The notes beneath the pieces were generated by a model that searched no databases, was not told the origin of the DNA, and was given only the letters and a program-made list of their open reading frames with translations. The position numbers and the translations under genes were made by a program. This document shows positions 45,753 through 55,860 of a stretch of DNA of 64,000 nt, piece by piece. The stretch lies in contig DYMU01000005.1 of NCBI GenBank assembly GCA_020721445.1, positions 1 to 64,000 on the forward strand, read 5' to 3'. The DNA is from Gemmobacter nectariphilus. Its GTDB lineage: Bacteria > Pseudomonadota > Alphaproteobacteria > Rhodobacterales > Rhodobacteraceae. Numbering within the stretch: position 1 is the stretch's first letter; every line of letters begins with the position of its first letter.

Positions 45753-45770
45753 CAACAGATACCCGGCCGA

Positions 45771-46382
45771 TCACTCGGCCACGGTGACCTTTGCCATCTG
45801 GTCGGGATCATTGACCTCGCCGTTGCTGCCGTCACCTTTCTTGATCGCATCGACCACCTCCATGCCGGCCACAACGCGGCCGACCACGGTGTATTGGCCG
45901 TCAAGGAAAGGGCCGGGGGCGAACATGATGAAGAACTGGCTGTTGGCACTGTTGGGGTCCTGGCTGCGGGCCATGCCCACCACGCCCCGGTCAAAGCCGA
46001 TCGACGAAAACTCGGCCGGCAGGTCAGGCAAGGACGACCCGCCCATGCCGGCCCGCCCGGTATCGCCGCCCGCCTTGCCAAACTCTACATCGCCGGTCTG
46101 CGCCATGAAGCCGTCGATCACCCGGTGGAACACCACGCCGTCATACTGGCCTTCACGGGCCAAGGCCGTGATCTGCGCCACATGGTTGGGCGCCACGTCG
46201 GGCAACAGGTCGATGACGATCTGGCCATTGGCCGTGCCAGCGACATCAATCAGCAGATTGGGGCCGGGGCCATCTTCGGCCTGCGCCATGACCGGGCCTG
46301 CCATTTGGCTGATGCCATAGCCGCCAACAAGGGCTACCCCGAGGGCAAACACGCCGCCCGCGATGAAACGATCACGCGACAT
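45771..46382 (-). CDS. Peptidyl-prolyl cis-trans isomerase (exported cyclophilin)
   Basis: A 203-residue cyclophilin with an N-terminal signal/anchor (FIAGGVFALGVALVGGYGISQMA). The catalytic region is FHRVIDGFMAQTGDVE, NSQFFIMFA and YTVVGRVVAGMEVVDAI. It probably folds proteins in the periplasm. It overlaps the cytoplasmic paralogue by 11 bases, an arrangement common in Rhodobacterales. Confidence 0.93.
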   Translation of the reverse strand: MSRDRFIAGGVFALGVALVGGYGISQMAGPVMAQAEDGPGPNLLIDVAGTANGQIVIDLLPDVAPNHVAQITALAREGQYDGVVFHRVIDGFMAQTGDVEFGKAGGDTGRAGMGGSSLPDLPAEFSSIGFDRGVVGMARSQDPNSANSQFFIMFAPGPFLDGQYTVVGRVVAGMEVVDAIKKGDGSNGEVNDPDQMAKVTVAE

Positions 46383-46881
46383 CGGCAGCCACCCGCACGG
46401 TGATCATGCGATCCGGGCTTGCCGGTGGCTCGCCCCGGGTGATCTTGTCGACATGTTCCATCCCCGACAGCACGCGGCCATAGACGGTGTATTGCCCGTT
46501 CAGGAAATGGTTGTCGGCAAAGTTGATGAAGAACTGGCTGTTGGCGCTGTCGGGGCTGGACGAGCGTGCTGCCCCGATGGTGCCGCGATCATGCGGCAGC
46601 TTGGAAAACTCGGCCGGAAGATCGGGCATGTCCGACCCGCCGGTGCCGGCGCGCCGCAGGTTGAAGCCCTTTTCCATGTTGCCATTGGCCACATCGCCGG
46701 TCTGCGCCATGAAGCCGTTGATCACCCGGTGGAAACACACGTTGTCATAGGCCTTGGCGCGGGCCAGTTCCTTCATCCGCGCGGTATGTTTGGGGGCCAC
46801 ATCGGCCAACAGCTCAATCACCACTTCGCCGTCTTTCAGCGTCAGGATGATGGTGTTTTCGGGGTCTTTGATCTCGGCCAT
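46372..46881 (-). CDS. ppiB: Peptidyl-prolyl cis-trans isomerase (cytoplasmic cyclophilin)
   Basis: A 169-residue cyclophilin without signal peptide. Catalytic segments are CFHRVINGFMAQTGD, NSQFFINFADN and YTVYGRVLSGMEHVDKI. ATG 46881 (MAEIKDPENTIILTL) follows CAAGGAGCC. Divergent from pgk. Confidence 0.94.
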   Translation of the reverse strand: MAEIKDPENTIILTLKDGEVVIELLADVAPKHTARMKELARAKAYDNVCFHRVINGFMAQTGDVANGNMEKGFNLRRAGTGGSDMPDLPAEFSKLPHDRGTIGAARSSSPDSANSQFFINFADNHFLNGQYTVYGRVLSGMEHVDKITRGEPPASPDRMITVRVAADVA

Positions 46882-47022
46882 GAGGCAGGCTCCTTGGGGT
46901 TTTCCTGCCACAGAACCTAGTCACCAAGGCGGCGCATGAAAAGAGGCAAAGCCGCGCATCGCAGTTGACGTGCAGGCCTTTCCAGAGGAAACCAAGGCAA
47001 CATAGTCACTCAGGAGGCCGAA

Positions 47023-48213
<1,191 letters not shown>

Positions 48214-48249
48214 TCGCCCGGCGGCAGGCTGCCCAAGAAGGCTGAATGT

Positions 48250-48283
48250 GAAGGGAAATCCCGGTGTTGGGGGATTCCCTTCC
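48250..48283 (+). terminator. Imperfect hairpin after pgk
   Basis: GAAGGGAAATCCC can pair imperfectly with GGGGATTCCCTTC about 8 bases further on. It lies 37 bases after the pgk stop. No T-run follows, so it may be a weak or Rho-assisted terminator. Confidence 0.4.
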
Positions 48284-48344
48284 CCTGTTGGATGTGCAAT
48301 GATTTCATCAAGGTTCGGGCAAACCGGACAGCAGAGGCACGCAG

Positions 48345-48647
48345 ATGACAACAGCAGGCACCCGTCCCGCGATTGGCGGCATGATTTATCTGATCCTTGC
48401 GGTGATGCTGGGGGGATATTTCACCTTTGCCGCCGTGCAAGGCGATTACGGTGTGTTGCGTCAGGTGCAGATCCGCGCCGAGGCGCAGGCCTTGCGCGCC
48501 GAACGTGATCTGCTTTACGCCGAGTTGTCGCGCATGACCAACCTGACCACCCGCCTGTCCGACCGCTTTCTGGACACCGACCTGCTGGACGAACAGGTGC
48601 GCGACGTGCTGGGCTATATCCGCGCCGACGAGATTGTCATCCGCTGA
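48345..48647 (+). CDS. ftsB: FtsB/DivIC-like septum formation initiator
   Basis: A 100-residue bitopic protein with one membrane helix (GGMIYLILAVMLGGYFTFAAVQG) followed by a coiled-coil-like segment (AEAQALRAERDLLYAELSRM). This matches the short DivIC/FtsB family of divisome linkers. It sits upstream of pdhA, as often seen in this order. Confidence 0.85.
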   Translation: MTTAGTRPAIGGMIYLILAVMLGGYFTFAAVQGDYGVLRQVQIRAEAQALRAERDLLYAELSRMTNLTTRLSDRFLDTDLLDEQVRDVLGYIRADEIVIR

Positions 48648-48671
48648 TCTTTGCATCCTTGCTGGCCAGCA

Positions 48672-48693
48672 CCCCGCTTTGGCGGGGCGTTTT
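48672..48693 (+). terminator. Intrinsic terminator after ftsB-like gene
   Basis: CCCCGC (48672-48677) pairs with GCGGGG (48682-48687), loop TTTG, followed by CGTTTT. It separates the ftsB-like gene from the pdh operon. Confidence 0.75.
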
Positions 48694-48803
48694 GGGCAAC
48701 GCAGTTGACGCAAGAAATTCATGCAACTTTTGTTTTGCCCCGGATTTCCCGTTACGCTATGAATGGTTTAAGGTTAAACTATATCTGCCAGCGACGCTCA
48801 CAA

Positions 48804-48832
48804 CCGACTTCGCCACCGACTTCGCCACCGAC
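48804..48832 (+). repeat. 12-bp tandem repeat in pdhA leader
   Basis: CCGACTTCGCCA occurs twice in direct tandem (48804-48815, 48816-48827), followed by a partial CCGAC copy. It ends 14 bases before the pdhA ATG, so it spans the leader just ahead of the ribosome-binding site. Copy number could vary by slippage and alter the spacing of the leader. Confidence 0.8.
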
Positions 48833-48846
48833 GGGAGATTGCCACT

Positions 48847-49836
48847 ATGGTCGCCAGGAAACCAGCCGACAGGCCGAATGCCTCGAAGGAAGACTTGCTC
48901 AAGTATTACCGTGAGATGCTGTTGATCCGCCGGTTTGAGGAAAAGGCCGGCCAACTGTACGGCATGGGCCTGATCGGCGGCTTCTGTCATCTGTATATCG
49001 GCCAAGAGGCGGTGGTTGTCGGGCTGGAGGCTGCGGCCAAGGACGGCGACAAGCGCATCACCAGCTACCGCGACCATGGTCACATGCTGGCCTGTGGCAT
49101 GGATCCCAAGGGCGTGATGGCCGAATTGACCGGGCGCATCGGCGGCTACTCCAAGGGCAAGGGGGGCAGCATGCACATGTTTTCCAAAGATCGGCATTTC
49201 TACGGCGGCCATGGCATCGTGGGTGCCCAGGTGCCGCTGGGGGCAGGCCTTGCCTTTGCCGACAAGTATCTTGGCAATGACAACGTGACCTTCACCTATT
49301 TCGGCGATGGCGCCGCCAATCAGGGTCAGGTGTACGAGACCTACAACATGGCCGAGTTGTGGAACCTGCCGGTGGTTTTCGTGATTGAAAACAACCAGTA
49401 TGCCATGGGCACCAGCATGAAGCGGTCGACCAAGTCGCCCTCGATGTGGGAACGCGGTGCCGCCTATGGCATCAAGGGCGAGGCGGTTGACGGCATGGAT
49501 GTGCTGGCGGTCAAGGCGGCGGGCGAAAAGGCGGTGGCCACCTGCCGGGCCGGCGATGGCCCGTATATTCTGGAAATGATGACCTATCGCTATCGCGGCC
49601 ATTCGATGTCGGACCCGGCCAAGTATCGCACCCGCGAAGAGGTGGACAAGATGCGCAGCGAAAAGGACGCCATCGACCATGTCCGCGACCTGCTGTTGCA
49701 GGGCGGTCTGGCGTCGGACGACGACCTGAAGGCCATCGACAAGGACATCAAGGCCCGCGTCAACGAGGCCGCCGAATTCGCCAAAGACAGCCCGGAACCG
49801 CCGCTGGCGGATCTGTGGACCGACATCTACGCCTGA
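48847..49836 (+). CDS. pdhA: Pyruvate dehydrogenase E1 alpha subunit
   Basis: A 329-residue TPP-binding subunit. The motif GDGAANQGQVYETYNMAELW...NN (TPP/Mg) and the phosphorylation-loop-like YRYRGHSMSDPAKYRTREEV are visible. Start MVARKPADRPNASKEDLL. It lies 15 bases before pdhB. Confidence 0.96.
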   Translation: MVARKPADRPNASKEDLLKYYREMLLIRRFEEKAGQLYGMGLIGGFCHLYIGQEAVVVGLEAAAKDGDKRITSYRDHGHMLACGMDPKGVMAELTGRIGGYSKGKGGSMHMFSKDRHFYGGHGIVGAQVPLGAGLAFADKYLGNDNVTFTYFGDGAANQGQVYETYNMAELWNLPVVFVIENNQYAMGTSMKRSTKSPSMWERGAAYGIKGEAVDGMDVLAVKAAGEKAVATCRAGDGPYILEMMTYRYRGHSMSDPAKYRTREEVDKMRSEKDAIDHVRDLLLQGGLASDDDLKAIDKDIKARVNEAAEFAKDSPEPPLADLWTDIYA

Positions 49837-49851
49837 CGGGGGGACCGACAC

Positions 49852-50082
49852 ATGGCAACCGAAGTATTGATGCCCGCCCTGTCGCCCACGATGGAAGAGG
49901 GCACGCTGGCGAAATGGCTGGTGAAAGAGGGCGACTCGGTGAAATCCGGGCAAATCCTGGCGGAGATCGAAACCGACAAGGCCACGATGGAGTTTGAGGC
50001 GGTCGATGATGGCATCATCGGCAAGCTGTTGATCGCGGAAGGCACCGCCGGGGTAAAGGTCAACACCCCGATTGCGGTGCTG
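49852..50082 (+). repeat. Lipoyl domain copy A (pdhB), near-duplicate of 51233-51463
   Basis: The first 77 codons of pdhB and of pdhC encode lipoyl domains identical at 72 positions (differences at 5, 26, 29, 56 and 58). Long identical DNA runs are also present. The pattern suggests a recent duplication or ongoing gene conversion. Confidence 0.9.
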
Positions 50083-51222
50083 GTTGAAGATGGCGAAACG
50101 GTCGATGACACCGCCCCCGCCACCAAGCCAGCGACCGTGGCAGCCACTGTGGCGGCAGCTGCACCTGTCGCGGCACAGGCCGCCGCCCCTGCCCCCGTTG
50201 CGGCAAAAGGCTGGCCGCACGCCGACCTGCCCGAAGGCCCGACCAAGACCATGACCGTGCGCGAGGCGTTGCGCGAAGCGATGGCCGAGGAAATGCGCCG
50301 CGACCCATCGGTGTTTCTGATGGGTGAGGAAGTTGGCGAATACCAGGGTGCCTACAAGATCAGCCAAGGCCTGCTGGATGAATTCGGCGCCAAGCGGGTG
50401 GTCGATACGCCGATCACCGAACATGGCTTTGCCGGTATCGCGGTGGGGGCAAGCTGGGGCGGTCTGCGCCCGATCGTCGAGTTCATGACCTTTAACTTCG
50501 CCATGCAGGCCATTGACCACATTATCAATTCTGCGGCCAAGACGCTGTATATGTCGGGTGGCCAGATGGGCAGCCCGATGGTGTTTCGCGGCCCGAACGG
50601 TGCCGCCGCCCGCGTCGGCGCGCAGCACAGCCAGGACTATGCGGCGTGGTATTCCGCCATTCCGGGGCTGAAGGTCTGCATGCCCTATTCGGCGGCGGAT
50701 GCCAAAGGTCTGCTGAAAACCGCGATCCGCGATCCGAACCCGGTGATTTTCCTTGAAAACGAGATCCTTTACGGAAGGTCGTTCGAGGTGCCCACCGACC
50801 CCGATTTCACCATTCCGCTTGGCAAGGCGTCAATCCTGCGCGATGGCGATGATGTGACCATCGTGTCGTTCAGCATCGGCCTGACCTATGCGCTGCAAGC
50901 CGCCGAAATCCTTGCAAAAGACGGTATCAGCGCCGAGGTGGTCAACCTGCGCACCCTGCGCCCGATCGACTATGACACAGTGCTGGCCTCGGTGATGAAG
51001 ACCAACCGCTGCGTCACAGTGGAAGAAGGCTTCCCCGTCGGGTCCATCGGCGATCATCTGGCCAGCACCATCATGCAGCGCGCCTTTGACTATCTGGACG
51101 CGCCGGTGGTCACCTGCACCGGCAAGGATGTGCCGATGCCCTATGCCGCCAACCTTGAAAAGCTGGCCCTCACGACGACCGCCGATGTGGTCGCCGCCGT
51201 TAAATCCGTCTGCTACCGGTAA
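49852..51222 (+). CDS. pdhB: Pyruvate dehydrogenase E1 beta subunit with N-terminal lipoyl domain
   Basis: A 456-residue protein. Residues 1-77 form a lipoyl domain ([11 protein letters not shown], lipoyl Lys K43). An Ala/Pro linker of about 40 residues follows, then the transketolase-like E1 beta part ([30 protein letters not shown] core). A lipoyl domain on E1 beta is known in several alphaproteobacteria. Confidence 0.96.
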   Translation: MATEVLMPALSPTMEEGTLAKWLVKEGDSVKSGQILAEIETDKATMEFEAVDDGIIGKLLIAEGTAGVKVNTPIAVLVEDGETVDDTAPATKPATVAATVAAAAPVAAQAAAPAPVAAKGWPHADLPEGPTKTMTVREALREAMAEEMRRDPSVFLMGEEVGEYQGAYKISQGLLDEFGAKRVVDTPITEHGFAGIAVGASWGGLRPIVEFMTFNFAMQAIDHIINSAAKTLYMSGGQMGSPMVFRGPNGAAARVGAQHSQDYAAWYSAIPGLKVCMPYSAADAKGLLKTAIRDPNPVIFLENEILYGRSFEVPTDPDFTIPLGKASILRDGDDVTIVSFSIGLTYALQAAEILAKDGISAEVVNLRTLRPIDYDTVLASVMKTNRCVTVEEGFPVGSIGDHLASTIMQRAFDYLDAPVVTCTGKDVPMPYAANLEKLALTTTADVVAAVKSVCYR

Positions 51223-51232
51223 AGGGGGCACC

Positions 51233-51463
51233 ATGGCAACCGAGATTCTGATGCCCGCGCTGTCGCCCACGATGGAAGAGGGCACGCTGGCGAAATGGCT
51301 GGTCAAACCGGGCGATGCGGTCAAATCCGGGCAGATTCTGGCCGAGATCGAAACCGACAAGGCAACGATGGAGTTTGAAGCCGTCGATGACGGCATCGTT
51401 GGCACGCTGCTGATCGCCGAGGGCACCGCGGGCGTCAAGGTCAACACCCCGATTGCCGTGCTG
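51233..51463 (+). repeat. Lipoyl domain copy B (pdhC)
   Basis: Partner of the repeat at 49852-50082; see that entry. The two copies are in the same orientation, 1.4 kb apart. Recombination between them would delete most of pdhB. Confidence 0.9.
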
Positions 51464-52540
51464 CTGGACGAGGGCGAAGACGCCTCTGCCGCGCCGGCAC
51501 CGGTGCCAGCAGCTGCAAAAAGCGAAGGCGCGCCAAGCGCCAAGCCTGCCCCAGTCGCAGCGCCCACCCCTGCCCCTGCTGCAATAATGGCAGCACCCGG
51601 TGGCGCGCGGGTCTTTGCCTCGCCTCTGGCGCGTCGGATGGCCCGGGACAAGGGTCTGGACCTTGCCTTGGTCACAGGTTCGGGCCCGCATGGCCGCATC
51701 GTGCGCGCCGATGTCGAAGGCGCGCCGGTTGCGGCCAAAGCCGCTGCCGTGGCACCCGCCCCCCCGGCGGCCGCCGCTGCCGCCCCCACAAAAGCCGCCA
51801 TGCCTACGGGCATGGCGGCCGAAACCGTGATGAAAATCTATGCCGACCGCGCCTATACCGAGGTGCCGCTTGATGGCATGCGCCGCACCATTGCCGCCCG
51901 CCTGACCGAGGCAAAGCAGACCATCCCGCATTTCTATCTGCGCCGTGATGTGCAGCTTGATGCGCTGATGGCCTTCCGCGCACAGTTGAACAAAGGGCTG
52001 GAAAGCCGGGGCGTCAAGCTGTCGGTCAATGATTTCATCATCAAGGCCAGTGCCTTGGCCCTGCAAGCGGTGCCCGATTGCAACGCGGTCTGGGCCGGCG
52101 ACCGCATCCTCAAGCTGAAGCCTTCCGATGTGGCGGTGGCCGTCGCGGTGGAAGGCGGGCTGTTCACCCCGGTCTTGCGCGACGCCGAAACCAAGACCCT
52201 GTCCGCCCTGTCGGCCGAGATGAAGGATCTGGCCGCGCGCGCCAAGACCAAAAAGCTTGCCCCAGGCGAATACCAGGGCGGCAGCTTTGCCATTTCAAAC
52301 CTCGGGATGATGGGGATCGACAGTTTCGATGCCGTGATCAACCCGCCGCATGGCTCTATTCTGGCGGTTGGCGCGGGCGTCAGAAAGCCCGTCGTCAAGC
52401 CCGATGGCACCCTTGGCGTCGCCACCGTGATGTCGATGACCCTGTCGGTCGATCACCGCGTCATCGACGGCGCACTTGGCGCGCAGTTCCTGCAAGCCAT
52501 GGTCGAAGCGCTCGAAAACCCGCTGTCGATGCTGGTCTGA
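51233..52540 (+). CDS. pdhC: Dihydrolipoyl acetyltransferase (E2) of pyruvate dehydrogenase
   Basis: A 435-residue E2. The layout is an N-terminal lipoyl domain (K43), Ala/Pro linker, peripheral subunit-binding domain ([30 protein letters not shown] core, about residues 123-155), second linker, and catalytic domain. The last ends with [16 protein letters not shown], containing the catalytic His. ATG 51233 lies 11 bases after pdhB. The E3 gene lpd is not in this stretch. Confidence 0.96.
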   Translation: MATEILMPALSPTMEEGTLAKWLVKPGDAVKSGQILAEIETDKATMEFEAVDDGIVGTLLIAEGTAGVKVNTPIAVLLDEGEDASAAPAPVPAAAKSEGAPSAKPAPVAAPTPAPAAIMAAPGGARVFASPLARRMARDKGLDLALVTGSGPHGRIVRADVEGAPVAAKAAAVAPAPPAAAAAAPTKAAMPTGMAAETVMKIYADRAYTEVPLDGMRRTIAARLTEAKQTIPHFYLRRDVQLDALMAFRAQLNKGLESRGVKLSVNDFIIKASALALQAVPDCNAVWAGDRILKLKPSDVAVAVAVEGGLFTPVLRDAETKTLSALSAEMKDLAARAKTKKLAPGEYQGGSFAISNLGMMGIDSFDAVINPPHGSILAVGAGVRKPVVKPDGTLGVATVMSMTLSVDHRVIDGALGAQFLQAMVEALENPLSMLV

Positions 52541-52639
52541 TCCACGCAGGGCGTATCCCGGCATCGGTGGTGATCCAGATCATGGCCGCGACATGGGCTT
52601 TACGTCATACCCGACGCGATCCCATGGAAGGAGACAGCG

Positions 52640-52975
52640 ATGGACTGGAAAGCAGAGCGTGACCGGCTGATGGACGGCATGGCCGCCCATGCTGGTAACA
52701 GCCCGGCGACGGCGCAGGGCTTCGGGGCCTTGCACCATGCAGCAACAGCGCCCGGCGCGCTGGACGCCAAGACCAAAGAGCTGATCGCCTTGGCCATCGG
52801 CATTTCCAAACAATGCGTCGGCTGCATCGTGTTCCATGTCACTGCCTGCAAGGCCGCCGGTGCCACGCGGGCCGAGTTTGTCGAGATGGTGAACGTCTGC
52901 ATCCTGATGGGCGGCGGACCGGGCTATGTCTACGGTCTCAAGGCAATCGAGGCCTGGGACGCGCTGCCCGCCTAA
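52640..52975 (+). CDS. AhpD-like/carboxymuconolactone decarboxylase family protein
   Basis: A 111-residue AhpD-fold protein with the redox motif C59-V-G-C62 followed by H66 (CVGCIVFH). LIALAIGISKQ precedes it. The CxxC-x3-H layout points to a peroxide-linked thiol function rather than decarboxylation. Next to pdhC and its lipoyl domains this is suggestive: AhpD in Mycobacterium uses lipoyl-bound E2 as reductant. Confidence 0.88.
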   Translation: MDWKAERDRLMDGMAAHAGNSPATAQGFGALHHAATAPGALDAKTKELIALAIGISKQCVGCIVFHVTACKAAGATRAEFVEMVNVCILMGGGPGYVYGLKAIEAWDALPA

Positions 52976-52989
52976 GGCAGGCGGCCAAG

Positions 52990-53793
52990 TCACTCCGGCA
53001 ACACCTGATCCATGGTCAGCGCCGGGTTGGAACACCCGGCCTCTCCGACCACCCGCGCCGGAACCCCGGCCACGGTCACACAGCGCGGCACGTCATGCAG
53101 CACCACCGATCCCGCCGCGATGCGTGAACAGCTGCCGACGTGGATATTGCCCAACACCTTGGCCCCGGCCCCGATCAGCACGCCATCGCCGATCTTCGGG
53201 TGGCGGTCGCCATCTTCCTTGCCGGTGCCGCCCAGCGTCACCGAATGCAGCATCGACACATTGTCACCGACCACCGCGGTCTCGCCGATGACGATGGAAT
53301 GGGCGTGGTCGATCATCAGCCCGCGCCCGATGCGCGCGCCGGGGTGGATGTCGACGCCAAACGCCTCGCTGATGCGCATCTGCACGAAATACGCAAGGTC
53401 GCTGCGCCCCTGCTGCCACAGCCAATGCCCGACGCGGTAGGCCTGCACCGCCTGATAGCCCTTGAAGAACAGGATGGGTTGCAAATACCGGTGGCAGGCC
53501 GGGTCACGATCAACCACCGCCATCAGGTCGGCCCGCGCCGCCGCCGCCAGATCGGGGTCATCGTCATAGGCCTGATCGGCGATTTCACGCAGGATCTGCT
53601 CGCCCATCTCGGGCGAGGCCAGCTTGAACGAAAACCGGTAGGCCAAGGCCTGTTCCATCGTCGTGTGATGCAACAGCGACGAATGGATCATCCCGCCCAA
53701 CAGCGGATCGTCCTTGATCGCGTCTTCCGCCTCGTCGCAGACCCGCGACCAGACCGGGTCGATCGGCATCAGTTTGGCCTTGCGCTCGCCCAT
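52990..53793 (-). CDS. cysE: Serine O-acetyltransferase
   Basis: A 267-residue hexapeptide-repeat acyltransferase making O-acetylserine for cysteine synthesis. The N-terminal helical domain has DPVWSRVCDEAEDAI. The left-handed beta-helix starts at DIHPGARIGRGLMIDHAHSIVIGETAVVG (core) and TLGGTGKEDGDRHPKIGDGV holds the active-site loop. It is convergent with the AhpD-like gene. Confidence 0.95.
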   Translation of the reverse strand: MGERKAKLMPIDPVWSRVCDEAEDAIKDDPLLGGMIHSSLLHHTTMEQALAYRFSFKLASPEMGEQILREIADQAYDDDPDLAAAARADLMAVVDRDPACHRYLQPILFFKGYQAVQAYRVGHWLWQQGRSDLAYFVQMRISEAFGVDIHPGARIGRGLMIDHAHSIVIGETAVVGDNVSMLHSVTLGGTGKEDGDRHPKIGDGVLIGAGAKVLGNIHVGSCSRIAAGSVVLHDVPRCVTVAGVPARVVGEAGCSNPALTMDQVLPE

Positions 53794-53887
53794 GGCGGAC
53801 TCCTTGTCAGGATGCTGTCAGCAGGAAATGGCGCAAAGACGGCAGGTATTCAACAGTCAACGGCAAAAACCCTAAACCAGACGCCCT

Positions 53888-53926
53888 TGCATAAACCGAC
53901 TTTACAAAATAAAGTGTTTCTGTCAA
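53888..53926. promoter_or_regulatory. Overlapping divergent promoters (cysE / hemP operon)
   Basis: An AT-rich block holds two back-to-back promoters. Minus strand: TTGACA (53926-53921), 16 bases, TAAAGT (53904-53899) for cysE. Plus strand: TTGCAT (53887-53892), 17 bases, TAAAGT (53910-53915) toward the small ORF and hemP. A CTTTA-N5-TAAAG palindrome (53900-53914) overlaps both -10 regions and could be an operator, for example for an iron regulator. Confidence 0.5.
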
Positions 53927-53989
53927 CTATTTCCTCAGCCAGTCCGACCGGGCCAGCCATGACACTGATCCATGATAAAGGATGGTTCC

Positions 53990-54184
53990 ATGACACCCCG
54001 CCCTGCCCCTTTGGCCCTGCTTGCCGACGACACTCTTGAAATGCTGCGTCAGGCGCTTTCCGGTGCCGCGCCCAGCGATCTTCTGACGTTGCTGCTTGAC
54101 CGGGTAGAGGGCCGCCGATGGCCACGCGCTCGCCCGCCCCGGCGCAAACCGGCACCATTCCGCAGCACGATGCCGAACGCCTGA
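53990..54184 (+). CDS. Small ORF overlapping hemP start
   Basis: A 64-residue frame opening MTPRPAPLALLADDTLEMLRQAL, with a helical N-terminal half (SDLLTLLLDRVEG) and a basic Pro/Arg-rich tail. AAAGGA lies seven bases upstream of the ATG. It runs 67 bases into hemP in another frame, suggesting translational coupling. Family not recognised; the N-terminal half looks like a genuine small protein. Confidence 0.55.
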   Translation: MTPRPAPLALLADDTLEMLRQALSGAAPSDLLTLLLDRVEGRRWPRARPPRRKPAPFRSTMPNA

Positions 54185-54276
54185 CCGAAGGCGGGCGCGA
54201 GGCCCGTATCGTGCTGAAGGGCACGGTCTATTGCCTGCGCATCACCCGCGTCGGCAAGCTGATCCTGACCAAATAG
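54118..54276 (+). CDS. hemP: Hemin uptake protein HemP
   Basis: A 52-residue protein whose C-terminal half is the HemP signature: RLTEGGREARIVLKGTVYCL followed by RITRVGKLILTK. HemP family members are iron-regulated and affect haem receptor expression. The ATG lies inside the upstream small ORF; no receptor gene is adjacent. Confidence 0.88.
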   Translation: MATRSPAPAQTGTIPQHDAERLTEGGREARIVLKGTVYCLRITRVGKLILTK

Positions 54277-54416
54277 CGCACCAGTTCAGCGCGTTCCCAA
54301 GGCGGAAAATGGCACGGCTGTCCGCGTGACCCTGTAACACGGTCGGGATGGCAGCCCGTCTGGTTTTGCGCCGGACGCGCGAAAGCCCATCGCCCTGCGC
54401 CTTTGGATTTGCTGCT

Positions 54417-54460
54417 TGGACAAATACTCCGGGGGTCCGGGGGCAGCGCCCCCGGGGTAT
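54417..54460. repeat. Dispersed palindromic intergenic element, copy 4
   Basis: TTGGACAAATACTCCGGGGG followed by a perfect 8-bp hairpin, CCGGGGGC (54437-54444) with GCCCCCGG (54448-54455), then GGTAT. It shares the TTGG-AAATAC-C/G-stem-GTAT layout with the element at 33418. It lies in the 271-base gap between hemP and gcdH, where I see nothing else. Confidence 0.6.
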
Positions 54461-54547
54461 CGGCAATCGCCAAAGGCTCGTGCATGCAAGCCACATCTTT
54501 CCCCCCGGCCCGCGCCGTGGCACACTCAAGCCGAACCGGAGGATGAC

Positions 54548-55771
54548 ATGAGCCTTGATGCCCCACCCCGCAAAGCCAAGGATGCCCCCGATCTAAGCCG
54601 CTTTGACTGGGAAGACCCGTTCCGCCTGAACGATCAGTTGACCGAAGAAGAGCGCATGTTGCGCGATGCTGCCCGGACCTATGCGCAGGAAAAACTGCAA
54701 CCACGGGTGATTGCCGCCTATCGCGACGAATCGACCGATCCCGCAATCTTCCGCGAAATGGGCGACATGGGTCTTCTGGGCGTGACGATTCCCGAAGCCT
54801 ATGGCGGCTTGGGCGGATCCTACGTTGCCTATGGCCTGATCGCGCGTGAGGTTGAGCGCGTCGACAGCGGCTATCGCAGCATGATGAGCGTGCAATCCAG
54901 TCTGGTGATGTATCCGATCCATGCCTATGGCACCGAGGCGCAGCGGCTCAAATACCTGCCGAAACTGGCCAGCGGCGCCTGGATCGGCTGTTTTGGCCTG
55001 ACCGAGCCTGACGCCGGGTCCGACCCGGCAGGCATGAAGACCACCGCCCGGAAAACCGCCAATGGCTATGTCTTGAACGGCGCCAAGATGTGGATTTCCA
55101 ACGCACCGATTGCCGATGTCTTCGTGGTCTGGGCCAAGTCCGAAGCGCATGGTGGCAAGATCAAGGGTTTTGTGCTTGACCGTGGCACCAAGGGCCTGAC
55201 CGCGCCCAAGATCGGCGGCAAGCTGTCGTTGCGCGCCAGCATCACCGGCGAGATCGTGATGCAGGATGTCGAGGTGGGCGAAGACGCCCTGCTGCCGCAT
55301 GTCGAAGGGCTGAAAGGCCCGTTCGGCTGTCTGAACCGGGCGCGCTATGGCATTGCCTGGGGCGTCATGGGCGCGGCCGAGTTCTGCCTGCACGCCGCGC
55401 GCGACTATGGGCTGGACCGCAAGCAGTTTGGCAAGCCGCTGGCGCAGACCCAGCTTTTCCAGCTTAAATTGGCCAACATGATGACGGAAATCAGCCTTGG
55501 CTTGCAGGGATGTCTGCAAGTTGGCCGTCTGCTGGACACAGCCCAGGCCGCGCCCGAGATGATTTCCATTATCAAGCGCAACAATTGCGGCAAGGCGCTG
55601 GACGTGGCCCGAATGGCGCGTGACATGCACGGCGGCAACGGAATTCAGGAAGACTACCAGATCATGCGCCACATGGTGAATCTGGAGACGGTCAACACCT
55701 ATGAGGGCACGCATGACGTGCATGCCCTGATCCTGGGCCGCGCCATCACCGGCTTGCAGGCGTTTTTCTAG
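54548..55771 (+). CDS. gcdH: Glutaryl-CoA dehydrogenase
   Basis: A 407-residue acyl-CoA dehydrogenase fold. [17 protein letters not shown] and the [18 protein letters not shown] segment are those of glutaryl-CoA dehydrogenases, which oxidise and decarboxylate glutaryl-CoA from lysine/tryptophan breakdown. The catalytic Glu is in [21 protein letters not shown] 54548 follows GGAGGATGAC. Confidence 0.94.
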   Translation: MSLDAPPRKAKDAPDLSRFDWEDPFRLNDQLTEEERMLRDAARTYAQEKLQPRVIAAYRDESTDPAIFREMGDMGLLGVTIPEAYGGLGGSYVAYGLIAREVERVDSGYRSMMSVQSSLVMYPIHAYGTEAQRLKYLPKLASGAWIGCFGLTEPDAGSDPAGMKTTARKTANGYVLNGAKMWISNAPIADVFVVWAKSEAHGGKIKGFVLDRGTKGLTAPKIGGKLSLRASITGEIVMQDVEVGEDALLPHVEGLKGPFGCLNRARYGIAWGVMGAAEFCLHAARDYGLDRKQFGKPLAQTQLFQLKLANMMTEISLGLQGCLQVGRLLDTAQAAPEMISIIKRNNCGKALDVARMARDMHGGNGIQEDYQIMRHMVNLETVNTYEGTHDVHALILGRAITGLQAFF

Positions 55772-55860
55772 GCAAGGCACGCTTTTCCCCCTGACGGTCG
55801 CTGATCGCGCGGCGCGACACGACCGCCAGGCAAGGTCAAGCCCGCCCCAAAGGACAGACC

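Noticed and set aside
45430-45774. 114-codon minus-strand frame through the 45532-45752 structure
   Set aside because: It reads through the terminator and hairpins and lacks a plausible ribosome-binding site. A structured element is the simpler reading, though small coding potential is not fully excluded.
48804-48832. Possible CRISPR-like repeat
   Set aside because: Only two and a half directly abutting 12-base units with no spacers.
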